Notes under the pieces: model-generated
Told to the model about the DNA's origin: nothing
Database searches by the model: none
Seen by the model: only the letters and a program-made list of their open reading frames with translations
Part shown: positions 42,425 to 54,872 of the stretch, piece by piece
Layout of the letters: each line of letters starts with the position of its first letter
Position numbering within the stretch: position 1 is the stretch's first letter
Program-made: the position numbers and the translations under genes
From: Microplitis mediator
Lineage: Eukaryota > Arthropoda > Insecta > Hymenoptera > Braconidae
Direction of reading: 5' to 3'
DNA length: 64,000 bases
NCBI RefSeq assembly: GCF_029852145.1
Contig: NC_079977.1
Location: forward strand, 9,854,640 to 9,918,639

Positions 42425-43233
42425 TGTTATGTCCAATTTCGTAATTTTTTTCAAATTCATGTTGAGTACACCCAATATCCGAAAGGAATAAATATTCCAT
42501 TTTCTCAAAAGAGAAATTAAGATGGGTTAATCGAGCGGTACAAAACACCGCACCAGATTTCTTTCAATTTCACTATCACACCGTTATTACGCGAAATTAA
42601 TTATTTCATTAATTAATCATTATGGCACTTCACTCGTTTATTAACAAAACAATTCAGTCGTACACTTTGTTCCGATTCACGCCGATGCTTCGGCTTGTTC
42701 ACTTGTTCACAGGAGTCGGTTATTGTCGGTCGAAGTTATTTTTCGCGATTCATTATTCGGATCAAACTCGAATTGATCTTAAATGTCGTTAATCAAATCG
42801 TTCAAACGTCGGAATCGAATATTGTTCATTTGGTCGGGTCGAATTGTTCAAATAAAAAAAACGTGGCCGTTCCGTTCGGCGTCTATCCCGGATCTCTCGT
42901 TTCAATCCATGCGTTGGATTGTTTGCTCGGTCAAAGTCGGAATTTTTCGTCATAGATGTCACCAAAAGTTGCTCACCGGGTAATTATTTATTATTTCAAA
43001 TAATTTTTAAACCACGGGTCGATGTCGAATTTTCCTCATTTTACAACATATATATCGATAACTCTGTTTCTCTAAACAAAATCTGAGAGAAATTCCACAT
43101 CGAAACGTATCCCAAAAATTAAAATAATTAAGGCTTGAAATAGAAAAAAAAAATCGAGCCGAAAATTTCATTGGTTAGTCCGAACGCCTAACCCACGCAA
43201 CCCACATTAATTAAATAAAAGTCGGACATAACA
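42425..43233 (+). repeat. 3' LTR of element A (809 bp)
   Basis: It starts TGTTATGTCCAATTTCG and ends gtcggacataaca. Both ends match the 5' LTR, but its central ~490 bp (42565-43048) are not in the 5' copy. The flanking TATT matches 21633-21636. Confidence 0.85.
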
Positions 43234-43265
43234 TATTCATATATATATATATATATACATATATA

Positions 43266-44282
43266 TTAGGGTGTGTCATTTAAGGGCAAAATTTTTTTTT
43301 TCAATGCATGGGGAAAAAAATCATAGTTCAACCTAAAAAAATTTTTTCCGTGGGAGAAAAAAAATTCTATGTCGATTACAGTCCTAGCTCATTGAGAAAA
43401 TCGATTTCCCATTTAAATAACACGGGAAAATTTTATTTTCAACTTCGAGTGTTTTGAACTCGTTAACCAATCAATAGATCAAATAGACTAATACATATTT
43501 TCGTAGAAAATTGAACGCTCTACAAAAAAGGTTTCTTCTCATTTTTCGATAAATTCATCTGTTCAAAAGTTATTGGAGCTCGAAGTCAAGTTATAGTAAA
43601 TGTCGAGATCTTTTGCATTTTCCGGCGAAACTATCAGACTTATCACAAAATGTCATTGAGTCTTTTTTGTTGACAATTTTATTCTCTACAATTTATTACA
43701 AGTAAAATGTTTTCAAATTCCGCATTGTGTTCTAATTATTTTCATTTCAATGTCGAGCTTTTTAAATCGATCAGAACACTACTTTTTTAAGAGCTTGAAA
43801 TCAAAATGAAGATAACTAGGAAACAATGCGGAATTTGAAAAAAATTTACTTATAATAATTTGTCGAAAATAAAATTGTCATAAAAGAAACCCTATAACAT
43901 TTTATGATAAGTCTGATAGTTTCGCAGGAAAAGTAAAAAGATCTCGAAATTTACTATAACGACTTCGAGCTTCAATAATCTTTGAACAGATGAATTTATC
44001 GAAAAATGAGAAGAAACCTTTTTTGTAAAGCGTTCAATTTCCTACAAAAATATGTTTTAGTCTATTTGATGTATTGATATGTTGACGAGTTAAAAATACT
44101 CAAAATTAAAAATAAAATTTTCCCGTGTTATTTAAATGGGAAATCTATTTTTTCAAAGAGCTAGTTCTGTTATCGACATAGAATTTTTTTTCTTGCACGA
44201 AAAATTTTTTTTTGTGTTAAACTATGATTTTTTTCCCCATGCACTTAAAAAAAAAATGTTACTCTGAAATGAAACACCCTAA
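43266..44282. mobile_element. Foldback MITE of about 1 kb, inverted along its whole length
   Basis: It begins TTAGGGTGTGTCATTT and ends AAATGAAACACCCTAA. The left half is an imperfect reverse complement of the right half throughout, with its axis near 43770. It sits in (at)n DNA, consistent with a TA target. No ORF is present. It could produce long double-stranded RNA. Confidence 0.8.
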
Positions 44283-44310
44283 TATATATTCATTTAATGT
44301 TCTATTATAG

Positions 44311-44367
44311 GCCGAAGATTCATCATTTGCAGAAGATTTCCACGTGAATGGTAGCGACACTAATCAG
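44311..44367 (+). CDS. Candidate 57-bp mini-exon, copy 1
   Basis: It is bounded by tctattatag at the acceptor and cag/gtatgtgg at the donor. It is open in the phase that joins to the transposase exon at 47753, encoding 19 acidic residues (AEDSSFAEDFHVNGSDTNQ). It may be a 5' exon of the transposase gene. No transcript evidence. Confidence 0.4.
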
Positions 44368-44911
44368 GTATGTGGGATTGGTAAATACATTAAATCAAAT
44401 TCAACAATTGTTGTATATACCAATTTTCCCGTAATTTTGAACTCATTAAAACTTGTGATAATTGGGGATATGTTTAAAAAAAATTAATGTCTTAGTGTTC
44501 AGTCACGAGCTTCGGCAATTTGAAAAGCTTCGTGCATTTCCGCTACGATCGGGAGTAGCCGAACTCGCTACTGACTTGAGTGTCAGTATAGTGCCGAGTC
44601 ACTCGCTATTTGGACCCGACACATACAATTTCTTGCTCATGACCGTGCCACGGCGGCATGAGAACCCGCTACCAGCCAGCCAATCAGAGAAATTGGCGGC
44701 TAACTATTTCCTGTTGGCGTGCTTTTAAGCCAATGGGAAAATTCGTTACTGCAGCCATGCTGCCACGTCACCACCGAGCAGCCACGAAGGAAGAAGACGC
44801 TGTCTCAATACCCAATCTAGATTGTGCAGTCTTACTAACCACCACGCGTTTTTAACCGCTTTACTTGTCGCATTCGCTATCGCTTATCTATCTTGTCGCG
44901 TTCTATTATAG

Positions 44912-44968
44912 GCCGAAGATTCATCATTTGCAGAAGATTTCCACGTGAATGGTAGCGACACTAATCAG
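44912..44968 (+). CDS. Candidate 57-bp mini-exon, copy 2
   Basis: Identical to copy 1 including both splice sites, because it lies in the second 601-bp unit. If both are used, the product could carry one or two copies of the 19-residue peptide. Confidence 0.4.
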
Positions 44969-45823
44969 GTATGTGGGATTGGTAAATACATTAGATCAAA
45001 TTCAACAATTGTTGTATATACCAATTTTCCCGTAATTTTGAACTCATTAAAACTTGTGATAATTGGGGATATGTTTAAAAAAAATTAATGTCTTAGTGTT
45101 CAGTCACGAGCTTCGGCAATTTGAAAAGCTTCGTGCATTTCCGCTACGATCGGGAGTAGCCGAACTCGCTACTGACTTGAGTGTCAGTATAGTGCCGAGT
45201 CACTCGCTATTTGGACCCGACACATACAATTTCTTGCTCATGACCGTGCCATGGCGGCATGAGAACCCGCTACCAGCCAGCCAATCAGAGAAATTGGCGG
45301 CTAACTATTTCCTGTTGGCGTGCTTTTAAGCCAATGGGAAAATTCGTTACTGCAGCCATGCTGCCACGTCACCACCGAGCAGCCACGAAGGAAGAAGACG
45401 CTGTCTCAATACCCAATCTAGATTGTGCAGTCTTACTAACCACCACGCGTTTTTAACCGCTTTACTTGTCGCATTCGCTATCGCTTATCTATCTTGTCGC
45501 ATTCGCTATAAAGTATTTTCTTACAGTTCAAGTGTGAATAAGTGTAAATAAATCTATAATTTATATTTGATAAATCTTCACGCCATAACCAGATCCATTT
45601 TAGTTATCCTCTCATTTTACACTTAGTAACTATAAAAAAATTGCATTTTTGAAACGAAATAACTAAATTAATTCTAAGACATATTTTTCAAAGACGATAG
45701 CGGAAAAACATAAGGTACTAAATGACATTTTTTAATAGGGCTTACAATGAAATCAATCCAATAGATTTAAAAGCAGTAATAATAGCCGCTGAGGCAGCTG
45801 TTCGGCACGCGCGTGGCTCGGGC

Positions 45824-45880
45824 GATCCCCATAGTTAAGTAGCATCGAGCATGATCACTACTTGGCTGGGTGACCGTTTA
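45824..45880 (+). repeat. 5S rRNA-derived sequence (SINE3-like or pseudogene)
   Basis: gttaagtagcatcgagc, then actacttggctgggtgaccg, resemble the 3' half of eukaryotic 5S rRNA, including the internal promoter region. The flanks do not form the complete gene. It is probably a 5S-derived SINE fragment. Confidence 0.6.
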
Positions 45881-45899
45881 GCTACGCGTCGGGTTCAAA

Positions 45900-47752
45900 C
45901 GAAAGTCTCGGATCGCTAGGCGCGGGATGAAGATCCAGTGGTCGGTAAAATGGGAATATTATCGATCACTGGAGCTTCACCCAAACCGAAACTGTACTGG
46001 CTAGGTTTTCTCTGTGGTTTTCCTACGCCACTACACCTCTATTGCACAAGGGAGGTTGTAGGGCATTACCATAATCATAGAGACTACTGTAGTCTCCATG
46101 ACCGTAATGATGCAGTACAGTATTCGCTATGAGTGTGACTGCAGCGCCAGACAAAATGTGAAGTACGGGAGGCTGTCAGAGTATGTTTTTATACGTTTGT
46201 CAATAGCAAGAAACATAAAAATAAATAATTATTATAAATAATAGTAAAAAAAAACAGTTATAAAAAGTATGTGGGAGTTTTATAATAATTGCAGTTTTGT
46301 TTTTTAGTTAAACGAATCAACAACAATTAAGTATAATGATAAAAAAAAATGAAAAAGAATGCAGCAAACATTTAGGTAAGGTTGTTTGAAATTCATATCA
46401 AAGTCAAAAAATGATACTAAGGAAAAAAGGAAAATGAAAAATAAATAATTACATAGTTATCTCGCAATATATAAATATTTATTTAATTATAATTTAGTAA
46501 AAAAAGCCTCCCGTAACGCCGAAAGTAACCACTGCGAACGCTTCAGTTGATTTAATTTCCCCTACCATGGCTTCACTCAGAGCGAATAAGCACAACTCGG
46601 GCCACAGCCGCACAATGAAAAGCAGGAAAAAGTAAAGCAGTTGCGATATAAAGGCAAAAAGTGTAACAGGCCGTAATTGCGGCTATACACTAAAAGCAGT
46701 AATAATTACAATGAACATCATTTATCGAAATTTTGAATTATCAATATAAATAAAAGAAAATTGCTAGATTTTATTGGTAAAGGCGTGTGTTTTCGAAAAC
46801 GTGCAAAAAAATATAATGTATAGAAATATGACAGGTTGAAAAACTAACAGATGTAAATAGTAACATATCAATCATTGTTTAATCAAACGCTCGTTATTTA
46901 AAAATTATAATAAAATGATCTTTGATGCTTTATTTGTTCATTGAAATAATTTTTATGTAATCAAATAAAGAAAATGATTGAAAATTAATTTTTACTAATT
47001 TATGTTGAACCAAACTAGTTTATAAATTAGATGCTATCGACTTTTTCAATAGACTTCAATTTGTTAGTAATTTTATAAATCACAATTTATTAATTTCGAC
47101 GAATATTTATTCATTTCTCAATGCATCAAGCTATTAAAATTGCTAAAACCATAAACATATGATTGGTATTTATGTCAGAAGGAATTAATAGGTTTTATAA
47201 TAAAATAAGATATCAATAATTGATGCTTGTATTTTGTATGCTACATCTGATTATGGATTCTCAAAAATATGTAACTCCATGTGCATATCGATTTGCACAT
47301 ATAATAATATTTGTTGATCAACAAATCTATGAAAAACATATTAGATTCTGAAGCTAGTAATGTCATATTTATGAGTAGGATATTAACTTTATGAGTTGAG
47401 CAAACTAATCTTGTCCTGCTGAATTAAAAACTTATATCTTTAATTTAAGAATAAATGGTTTCGAATAATACAGATATTTTATTTTAATTGTATACTTTTT
47501 CAATAACTGTAATTAAAACAAAAATCCTGAGGTAGTAAAAAAATTTTTTTAACCAAAAACAAATATTCTTGGCATAAATAAAGTATGGTGTCAGTCAATT
47601 AAAAGTTGGTTTATGGTACTAACATAAAAACGCGAGCAATTCAAACTAAAGTACGAATAGTAATTACAATAGCAATACTTGTTTCTTATAAAAAATGTTG
47701 TTTGTAATGACAATTTTTTTGAACTCCGTTAATAAGTTTTTTATTCTTTCAG
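45900..47752. other. AT-rich intronic or intergenic stretch
   Basis: No supported gene is visible. AATAAA-like runs and short repeats occur. If the mini-exons belong to the transposase gene, this is its intron, ending in the acceptor ttattctttcag at 47752. Confidence 0.5.
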
Positions 47753-50700
47753 ACTTCTTTTGAACGTACTGCTGATGATGCGTACAGTAAACCGCTCTGT
47801 TCTTGTACATCGATTACCCATGGAGAAGTATTGATGATGATACTACTGCTTGGTGCTCAGGAGTCGTTAACGTAGAAGACAATAACAAGTATTTTGTCCA
47901 TGATCCATTCAATATTTGGAGATAATGTCGATCCATCGAAAAAATTTAAACTATTTCAAGAGTTACAATTGGAAGAGTCTAATTCCTCTCATCATTTGTA
48001 CTGTAATAAATGTTTTTTCTACTTTGGTGTTCATTCTACTTCAAGGAGTGAAGAGTATATTTGTCCAATATGTAAAGAAAAGTTCAGCCCATCAAATGTA
48101 CCATTTTTTTTAACTTTGGATTTTTCTAATCGATTGAAACAAATTCTTGAGAGACCTGAAGTTCAAGAAGAGCTATTAAATCAAAATGAACGTGATGCTA
48201 ATGACGAGGAAAATGTAATAAAAAATATAACTGATGGAAAAATTTATAAACAGTTATCGCAGTCGGGACCGATGAATGTTTTATCTGATAAATATAATTT
48301 ATCCTATACTTTCAATACAGATGGCTGTCAAGCAGCAAAATCTAGTAAACTCTCAATTTGGCCAATTTATGCATCAATAAATGAATTGTCACCAAAATTA
48401 AAATCGAAATATTTGATAATGACTGGTCTTTGGGTAGATAAAGTTGAGCCTGATATGAACCTATTCTTGAAACCATTTGCGGATGAAGCTAATGATTTGT
48501 CTAGTAAAGGTTTGAGGTGGAAGTTAGGTGAAGAAACTATAACTAGTAAATTTATTCCACTTTGCGCCTGTTTCGATTCAGTAGCTCGATGTAAAGTACT
48601 GAATATGAAGCAGTCCAATGGTAGATATGGGTGCACTTTTTGTGAACACCCTACGAAATGTATTGAAAAATTTTGTAAATATCCAATGCTTACGGATGTA
48701 CCAATAGAAAGAAAAGATGAATCTGTAAAAAAACCAAATGGTATTGGCGAGTGCAAAAGAGTACGGTGAGGATGTAAAAGGTATTTTGGGTCCTTCACAA
48801 TTAATGAATCTCGACTACTTTGACTTAGTTGGCGGAATGTCTCCTGATTATTTGCATTCAGTGTTACTTGGAGTTGTAAAACAACACACAGAATTATTAT
48901 TATGTTCATTTGGAAAACCATATTACATAAGAAATCCTAACCAATTGGCAGCGATAAATGAAATTTTATTGAAGTTTAAACACCCGTCATCAATATCACG
49001 ATCACCTCGAGACATAACTGAAAAAAACATGTGGAAAGCTACGGAATGGCGTTCTTGGTTAATCTTTTACTCATTACCGTGCTTAAAAAAACTACTTCCG
49101 CATAAATACTTGGATCACTTGGCGTTATTAGTCGAAGGTATTACCATTCTATTGGAAGAAAAAATTTCAAGCCATATACTGGAAACTGCAGATAAGCAAC
49201 TAATCCGATATATTTGTTACTGTTATGTCCGCCGCTTAATTTTAATTATTTATCCGGGATTTCTCCCTTTGGTAACGATAGTAATTTAGGACAAGCGGGT
49301 TGGAGGGTGCGGACAACAATAAAGAATACGAGGAAGAAATTATCTTCCTATAATTTATTGTGTATAGTGGATCTTTTCGCAAATTAAGAGCCCAAACTTC
49401 TTCAAAGAGACTGGTGCTCTTGTTTAAGCCAAAAATATTTTACGTATGATAGAATAATAGCTCTTTCACCTACCTTTCAAAGTCAATTCTTCTAGTGCGG
49501 CAGCTATTATCCCTCCAGAACTAAACAGCTCATTCGGCCTTCCTGTAAGGTTGGTAGAATGAGTGCGGCTGGGTTGGTAGGATGATGTCTTATGTACTAC
49601 TTTCGAATGAAAATCGAACGGCTTGAGTGATGAACTTGATCTTTTATTGTATTTTAAATTACAACGTCTTAACTGAACGTCACTTGTTCACTCTAGTTTT
49701 TCACAACTTTTATATAATTTGCATTATAAGATTATTTATCTCATCGGATATTTTAAACAGATTTTTATTTATAAATGCGTCCTTTTTCACACCCAAAAGG
49801 GGTTTTTATGCGCAGAAACTCGGCACAAAGTGAGATCACAAATTCACGTGATTTGTGTCACAATTCACTCGAACCGGATAGATCTTTGAGATCTTTCAAT
49901 CGCAATTAAGAACTATACTCTACACGATAGTTGACTATTGGCCGAGTATCTAACTCAATTGGCAATTAAATTTATTAATAATGACCGTAAATGAATAAAT
50001 CAATATCCTACACGAACTTGATCAGCCGGATACCTAGATCGATTTACGGTATAATTGATTTGAATTGTTGTAAATGAATAAATTAATATCCTACACGAAA
50101 TTAATCAGCCGGATACCTAGATCGATTTACAATTTATTTAAAGTGAATTTTGGAAAACCGTAACTGATAAAATAATATACTACACGAAATTAATCAGCCG
50201 GATACCTAGATCAGCGACGATTACTTATTGCCACGTCGGAAGATTTCTGCAATAAGATTACGGGCTATCGACGCCGTTTACGCGGACCAAGAAGTTTAAA
50301 TAAAACTGAGGCCCTGAGCCATGGTGCTCAGGCTTTTTATAAACTTTGCTTTGTCAATTGATGGGGAATTTTTAATTATCGTCATTGGTGGAAAATGACG
50401 ACAGTTTATTGTTTATTCGTTAAGCATATTGCAGGTGTCTTCTCACTATTCTTTGCCGCATAAAAGGTGAAAAAGCTGACGCTGCGTTTTCGCGCGCTTT
50501 TCAAAGAGGAGCTCAGAAATAATTATTTTAAATAATTATTTAAAAATTTAAAAAAATTATTTGGACATAACATTACTATAAAGAATATTTTGGTGAAGAG
50601 AAAATGACTTATAATATACATTTGCTTTTACACATGGCAAAAAGTGTAGTTAACTTAGGTCCATTATGCGCCCACAATACTTTTCCTTTTGAAAATGAAA

Positions 50701-51327
50701 ATCACTTCATTTTGAAATTGAAAAAAAGTCCAAATCACGTATGTTTGCAAATTGCAAGAAAATATTTATTTCACAAATCAATTCCAGTTTTAAGTGACCG
50801 GTTTGAACTGGGTAATGAATTTCAGAAATTTTGTAAACGAAACTTGACAGGTAGACTTAAACATTTATTAAAAATTGATGACTGCGTTTTAGTAGGGAAA
50901 GGTAGAAAATATAACAAGTGACTTGGAATCAAAAGCAATCGGTTTTACTCCTACAAAATGCAAAGTATATAACAGATTCATTCATAAAGGAAACCATTAT
51001 ACTTCTCAGAACTATCGGTTATGTCAAAAGATAAATGACACTATAATAATATTGAAAAATGGTACAAACGGAATTATTAGTAATATTTGTTCCATTGAGA
51101 ATATGATCGGAGAAGAAGAAATTATTATATTTTATAAAGAAATGAAACACACAGGAAAATTTTTTCACTCTACCAAATATGTAACAGTTCATCACATTTA
51201 TGAATGTCAAATCACTAATAACTTATGTGTTTGTAAACCTAATTCAATAATACGACCAGGAATTATACAAAGAATCGATGAAACTTGTTATATAATAAAT
51301 ATTCCCAAAGGATGTTACGGTGACTGA
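47753..51327 (+). pseudogene. TNP2/CACTA-like transposase (broken, split by a solo LTR)
   Basis: An acceptor (tctttcag) precedes the exon at 47753. Its frame reads ITHGEVLMMILLLGAQ, meets TAG at 47873-47875 and continues with a zinc-binding region (CNKC...CPIC) and the TNP2-type core: YNLSYTFNTDGCQ, SIWPIYASINEL, MTGLWVDKVEPDMN, NGRYGCTFCEH. A frameshift lies near 48740-48770. The next frame has GPSQLMNLDYFDLVGGMSPDYLHSVLLGVVK and WKATEWRSWLIFYSLPC. A solo LTR occupies 49221-50572; the frame resumes with MTYNIHLLLHMAK and LGPLCAHNTFPFENEN. A last frame change near 50920 leads into a C-terminal domain ending at 51327. It would move DNA by cut-and-paste; this copy is dead. Confidence 0.75.
49221..50572 (+). 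mobile_element. Solo LTR (1352 bp) inserted in the transposase, same termini as element A
   Basis: It starts TGTTATGTCC and ends GGACATAACA, with a TTAC target duplication at 49217-49220 and 50573-50576. The ten terminal bases equal those of element A's LTRs, so the families are related. Internally it has three near-identical segments around gccggatacctagat(c) at about 50027, 50107 and 50200. Confidence 0.9.
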
Positions 51328-53002
51328 AAAAAAAAGCTGTATCCTATTCTTTAACAGGAGAAATCCAAAACTCTTGTGACAGAATGAAAGAAATGATTTT
51401 TTTCGATTATCATTATGGTATGTTATTTTTATATAATTTTTTTTAAACTTTGAAAGAAGCTGTATACTTGCAGAGGAAAGTAAAAATAATTCTGTTAAAA
51501 AGTAAGTTTTGAATATTAATATAAAGAGGAGACTTCTCATGAATTGATATTGGTCATTAAAATTCCACATTTCAACAATTTGTTAGAGTTAAAATTTTCA
51601 TGTCTTGCAACAGCAAATTCTAAAAACAACCGTACAAAATATTTTTATAAGAAAATTGACAACTGTACAAAAGACCTTTTACAAAATTGTGGAAAATTTA
51701 ATGTTTGAAAAAATATTCAAAGTTTTAATTGAATTCGATGTAAATTAAAAATTTTTCTTAATTATTCATCGATATTAAAAACATACTTTAAAAATTTGGC
51801 TGCATATTTTTCTTGTGAATTATGTAATTTTCTGTTTTTTTCCTATTTTATTATAGCTAATTGATGATTATGTTTAAACAAAGTCAGCTAATGTCAGCTT
51901 TTACACAAAGAAACTTCTGAAGCAAAGTTCTTGATAATTTCAATTTTAATCATAAATAACTTTCTATGCAGAAGTAAATTTTCCGAATATTTAAAAATTG
52001 TTTCGTTAAAGTATATAATTTTTTGTAAACATATGTCAAAAGTTTGTCTGGATATTAAACTCTTATCGTAATTTAAAATTGAAACCATACAATGTTTTCT
52101 TACTATGTAATTTGAATGCAGATCAGAAATTAATGAATAATCCCTTATAAATATTTGCAGTACCATATTTTTTTTGGAATGACATTTTATTTTTTTCTTC
52201 AAGTATACAGTCAGCTTTTAAGTAAAAGACAAGTAGCTAAAAGGTCAACATTTATGTATCAACATATTTTTTTATTCCACCAGAGTGAAGAAGAATTGGA
52301 TTCAGTCGAGGGTCAACCACTCTTAATTTCGGTGCAGCGAAAGTTTTTGTGACAATTTTTATTCATCATACTAATATTATTAATAAATCTGTTATTGTCA
52401 TTTTTTGTAACATCGTACAGAATTTTTTTTTTTGCTTAAAATTTTGGTGTAGATAATTAATAATAATTTGTTATTATTGAGTTGTTAAATTTGAAGATCT
52501 GTCACAAAGTTTAAAATTTAAACAAAACATTTTGATAGTAAAAATGTATTGTAATTCAATGTCATTAGAAAAAATCATTTCTAAAATAATTTTGAATAAT
52601 AATGACAAAATAATATTCTGTAATTAATAAAAATATACTGTAGAAAAAATTTACCTTCTTTTAAATAATTTGCAACATGGTAGCGGTATAATTTTTTACT
52701 TAAATCTTTTTAATTAATTGAATAAGTTTTACTTGAAAAGTCTTTTTATTTATAAGAAAAACTCTGAAAAAGTCTTTCTGTAGAGCTGAAGTTGAGGCAT
52801 ATAGCAAATCTAAATAAATCTTAGTAAGACTTCACAACTCTTCTGAAAATTCCGAAATTTCAGACAATATTTGACTTTTTCAGAGTTTCTCAGCATTTTT
52901 CAGAGTTATTCACTTGTGATAAGACTTTTTCTGTGTTTTTCAGAAAAAGTGAGGCTTTCAAAAAGTCTTATGAAGAGATCTGAAGACTTTTTCAGAGATT
53001 TT
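51328..53002. other. AT-rich noncoding stretch with a cagagttt-type minisatellite
   Basis: No gene is supported. At about 52840-53010 short imperfect repeats of (t)ctgaaaaagtctt and tttttcagagttt recur in both orientations. A possible acceptor (ttctttaacag) lies near 51350, where a terminal transposase exon could start. Confidence 0.5.
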
Positions 53003-53404
53003 TCAGAGAAATATTTCCACAAGGGCAAATAAGTCATTTATAGCTAAAGCTACTAAATCAACGTGTTCAGTTCCATTTTTTGATTGAGAATCGTGAATCA
53101 CGTTGTTGATAATAGAAACATCAAGGTGAGGTTTTTTATACACGATTAATCCACGGAGAAATTTTTTACCAATATTATTTTTGTCAGATCGATAGACAAT
53201 GTCATATCCATCAATAGCAATATCATCTGTCGGTAATGTACGTGTTTCGGCAAAAATCATAAGATCTGCTCCATGAAACCATTTATCATTTCGAATATAT
53301 TCTATGTTTTTATACAAAGATAATGCGTTATGAAATATGATTTTGATCCCATTTAATTCATTTAAAGGCTGTTCAAAAGTAATTGAGCGTTTTTTATTTT
53401 TCAA
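53003..53404 (-). pseudogene. EEP-type endonuclease domain, part of a Helitron
   Basis: This 133-codon open segment resembles the start of an exonuclease-endonuclease-phosphatase domain: GIKIIFHNALSLYKNIEYI, a WFHGADLMIFAETRT block with the usual Glu, then DGYDIVYRSDKNN. It lies downstream of a PIF1-type helicase on the same strand, the arrangement of Helitron2/Helentron proteins with a C-terminal endonuclease. The rest of the domain is absent, so it is a fragment. Confidence 0.6.
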
Positions 53405-53557
53405 GCGTTCTACCCGATGAAAAAAGATTTTGTCTAATCATACATGATTATATATGTTCATATATATGATCATATATGATTATACATAATCATATATGAA
53501 GTTATATATAATCATGCATGATTATATGTCAAGTATGAGAAATCATTCTTAATATCG

Positions 53558-53911
53558 GCGATAAAAGTTTGGAATCAACTGCCTAATGATTGTACATCTA
53601 AGCCTACACTGAATGAATTCCGTATTTTTTGTTACGAGTACTTTCGTAACTCAAAAAATTAATGTTTTGATTACTGTTGATTTGTGAGTTGTGCTGATTG
53701 TTGAGTATTGATTTGATGATTGAGCGTTAAATTGTTATATTGACATATTGTCAATAGGTTAAAATTTTATGTTTATTATATTTAAGGTTTATTATGTTTT
53801 ATGTTAAAATTATATACTATACTTTGTAATTATTGTATCTTTTTGGATGGTCGCAAGTAGTTTCGACTACATGGTCAATAAAATAAATAAATAATAATAA
53901 TAATAATAATT
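53558..53911 (+). mobile_element. 3' end of a non-LTR retrotransposon
   Basis: Codons 53558-53662 read AIKVWNQLPNDCTSKPTLNEF and onward to TAA, the typical C-terminus of Jockey/CR1/I-like reverse transcriptase proteins. A 3' untranslated region follows with ggtcgcaagtagtttcgactacatggtcaataaa, then an (aataaataa/aat)n tail. It is 5'-truncated, as expected for LINE insertions. Confidence 0.65.
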
Positions 53912-54514
53912 ATATATGGGATCATATATAATTATATGTAATTATATATGACCCCATACATAATTATATCTGATCATACCTGGCTGTTATAACCCCATAT
54001 ATGATCATATATAAGTCTATACATGATTAGATCCGATCAGACATGATTGATACAAACCCATATATAATTAGATATAGGCCTATATATAATTAGATCTGAT
54101 CAGACATGACTTATATAAACCTATATGTAGTTATATATGTCTATGTATGATTAAATCTGATCAGACTATATATATATATATATGTATTATATAATATGAT
54201 AATTTCTTAATATCAATGTTATTAAATTTTTATTCTGTAAACTATCAATCAAACTTAAATCCCCAATACTTAAAAAATATTTAAAGGTTTCGGCAGCAAT
54301 TTAAAAGTATAAATCGAAATCGATTGATATACGAATATTTATAAGTTGATAGATAAATAGATTTGATTATATGTATCTGATGAATTCTATTGTATTTTAT
54401 GTACAAAACCAAATTTATTATTAGGTGCATTATTCACGTAGGATGTATCAATTTGATTATTTGAGTTAAGTAATGCCATAAACGTTTCTCAATTGTAAGT
54501 GTATAAAAGACTAG

Positions 54515-54592
54515 AGGATCAGACTACAAACCATCGATTACCAAAGTTAAGCAGCATCGACGTGGGATATTAATTGGACGGGTGACCTCGTA
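54515..54592 (+). repeat. Second 5S rRNA-derived sequence
   Basis: gaccatcg-like sequence is followed by accaaagttaagcagcatcg, then ttggacgggtgacctcg, matching the plan of 5S rRNA around its internal control region. It is more complete than the relic at 45824 but is not a functional-looking gene. Confidence 0.6.
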
Positions 54593-54872
54593 GTAAAATA
54601 ATAGTCAATGGTTAATAATTTTTTTTTTTTTTTATTTAATTTTAACCGACATTTATATTGATGAAGACAATAAATCCTAATTAAACTACTTAATTAATTA
54701 TTTACAGATATTCTAAATGAGATTCTAAAAATGACTACATTCGGTCATGCATGATCATATATAAACAGATCAAGTTATGTATGATCAGACCTAGCCAATT
54801 TTTCGATCTAATCATATATAGACAATTATGCATGATCATATATGATTAGACAAAATCTTTTTTCATCGGGTA

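Larger units (their letters stand above)
21637..43233 (+). mobile_element. Element A: Ty3/gypsy errantivirus-like retroelement with two extra genes
   Basis: Both LTRs begin TGTTATGTCC (5') or TGTTATGTCCAA (3') and end in gacataaca, and a TATT duplication flanks the element at 21633-21636 and 43234-43237. Inside lie a tRNA-Leu primer site, gag, pol (protease, RT, RNase H, integrase), an env with signal peptide and transmembrane helix, an F-box/LRR gene, an RNase H1 gene and a polypurine tract. Nested insertions include foreign sequence within the 5' LTR and a solo LTR at 39225-41224. Gag, pol, env and RNase H1 carry frame breaks, so the copy looks inactive. Confidence 0.85.
44299..45500 (+). 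repeat. 601-bp tandem duplication
   Basis: Copy 1 (44299-44899) and copy 2 (44900-45500) are nearly identical; I noticed two differences (taaatcaaat/tagatcaaat and cacggcggc/catggcggc). The near identity implies a recent duplication. Each copy carries the mini-exon described separately. The rest is GC-richer than its surroundings and could be promoter or LTR-like. Confidence 0.95.
53413..54870. mobile_element. TA-flanked MITE inserted in the Helitron
   Basis: Terminal inverted repeats CCCGATGAAAAAAGATTTT and its reverse complement mark 53413 and 54870, and extend through gtctaatcat. TA at 53411-53412 and 54871-54872 is the target duplication. The interior is rich in atatatgatcatatatgatta-like palindromes and contains a non-LTR tail and a 5S relic, so it is a nested, swollen element. 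Confidence 0.8.

Noticed and set aside
44462..45456. Repeated ORFs of 88 and 65 codons in the 601-bp duplication
   Set aside because: They show no family resemblance, lie partly in the proposed intron and overlap each other; identical length only reflects the duplication.
52200..53020. CRISPR-like array
   Set aside because: The repeats near 52840-53010 are short, degenerate and lack regular spacers; the sequence is eukaryotic.
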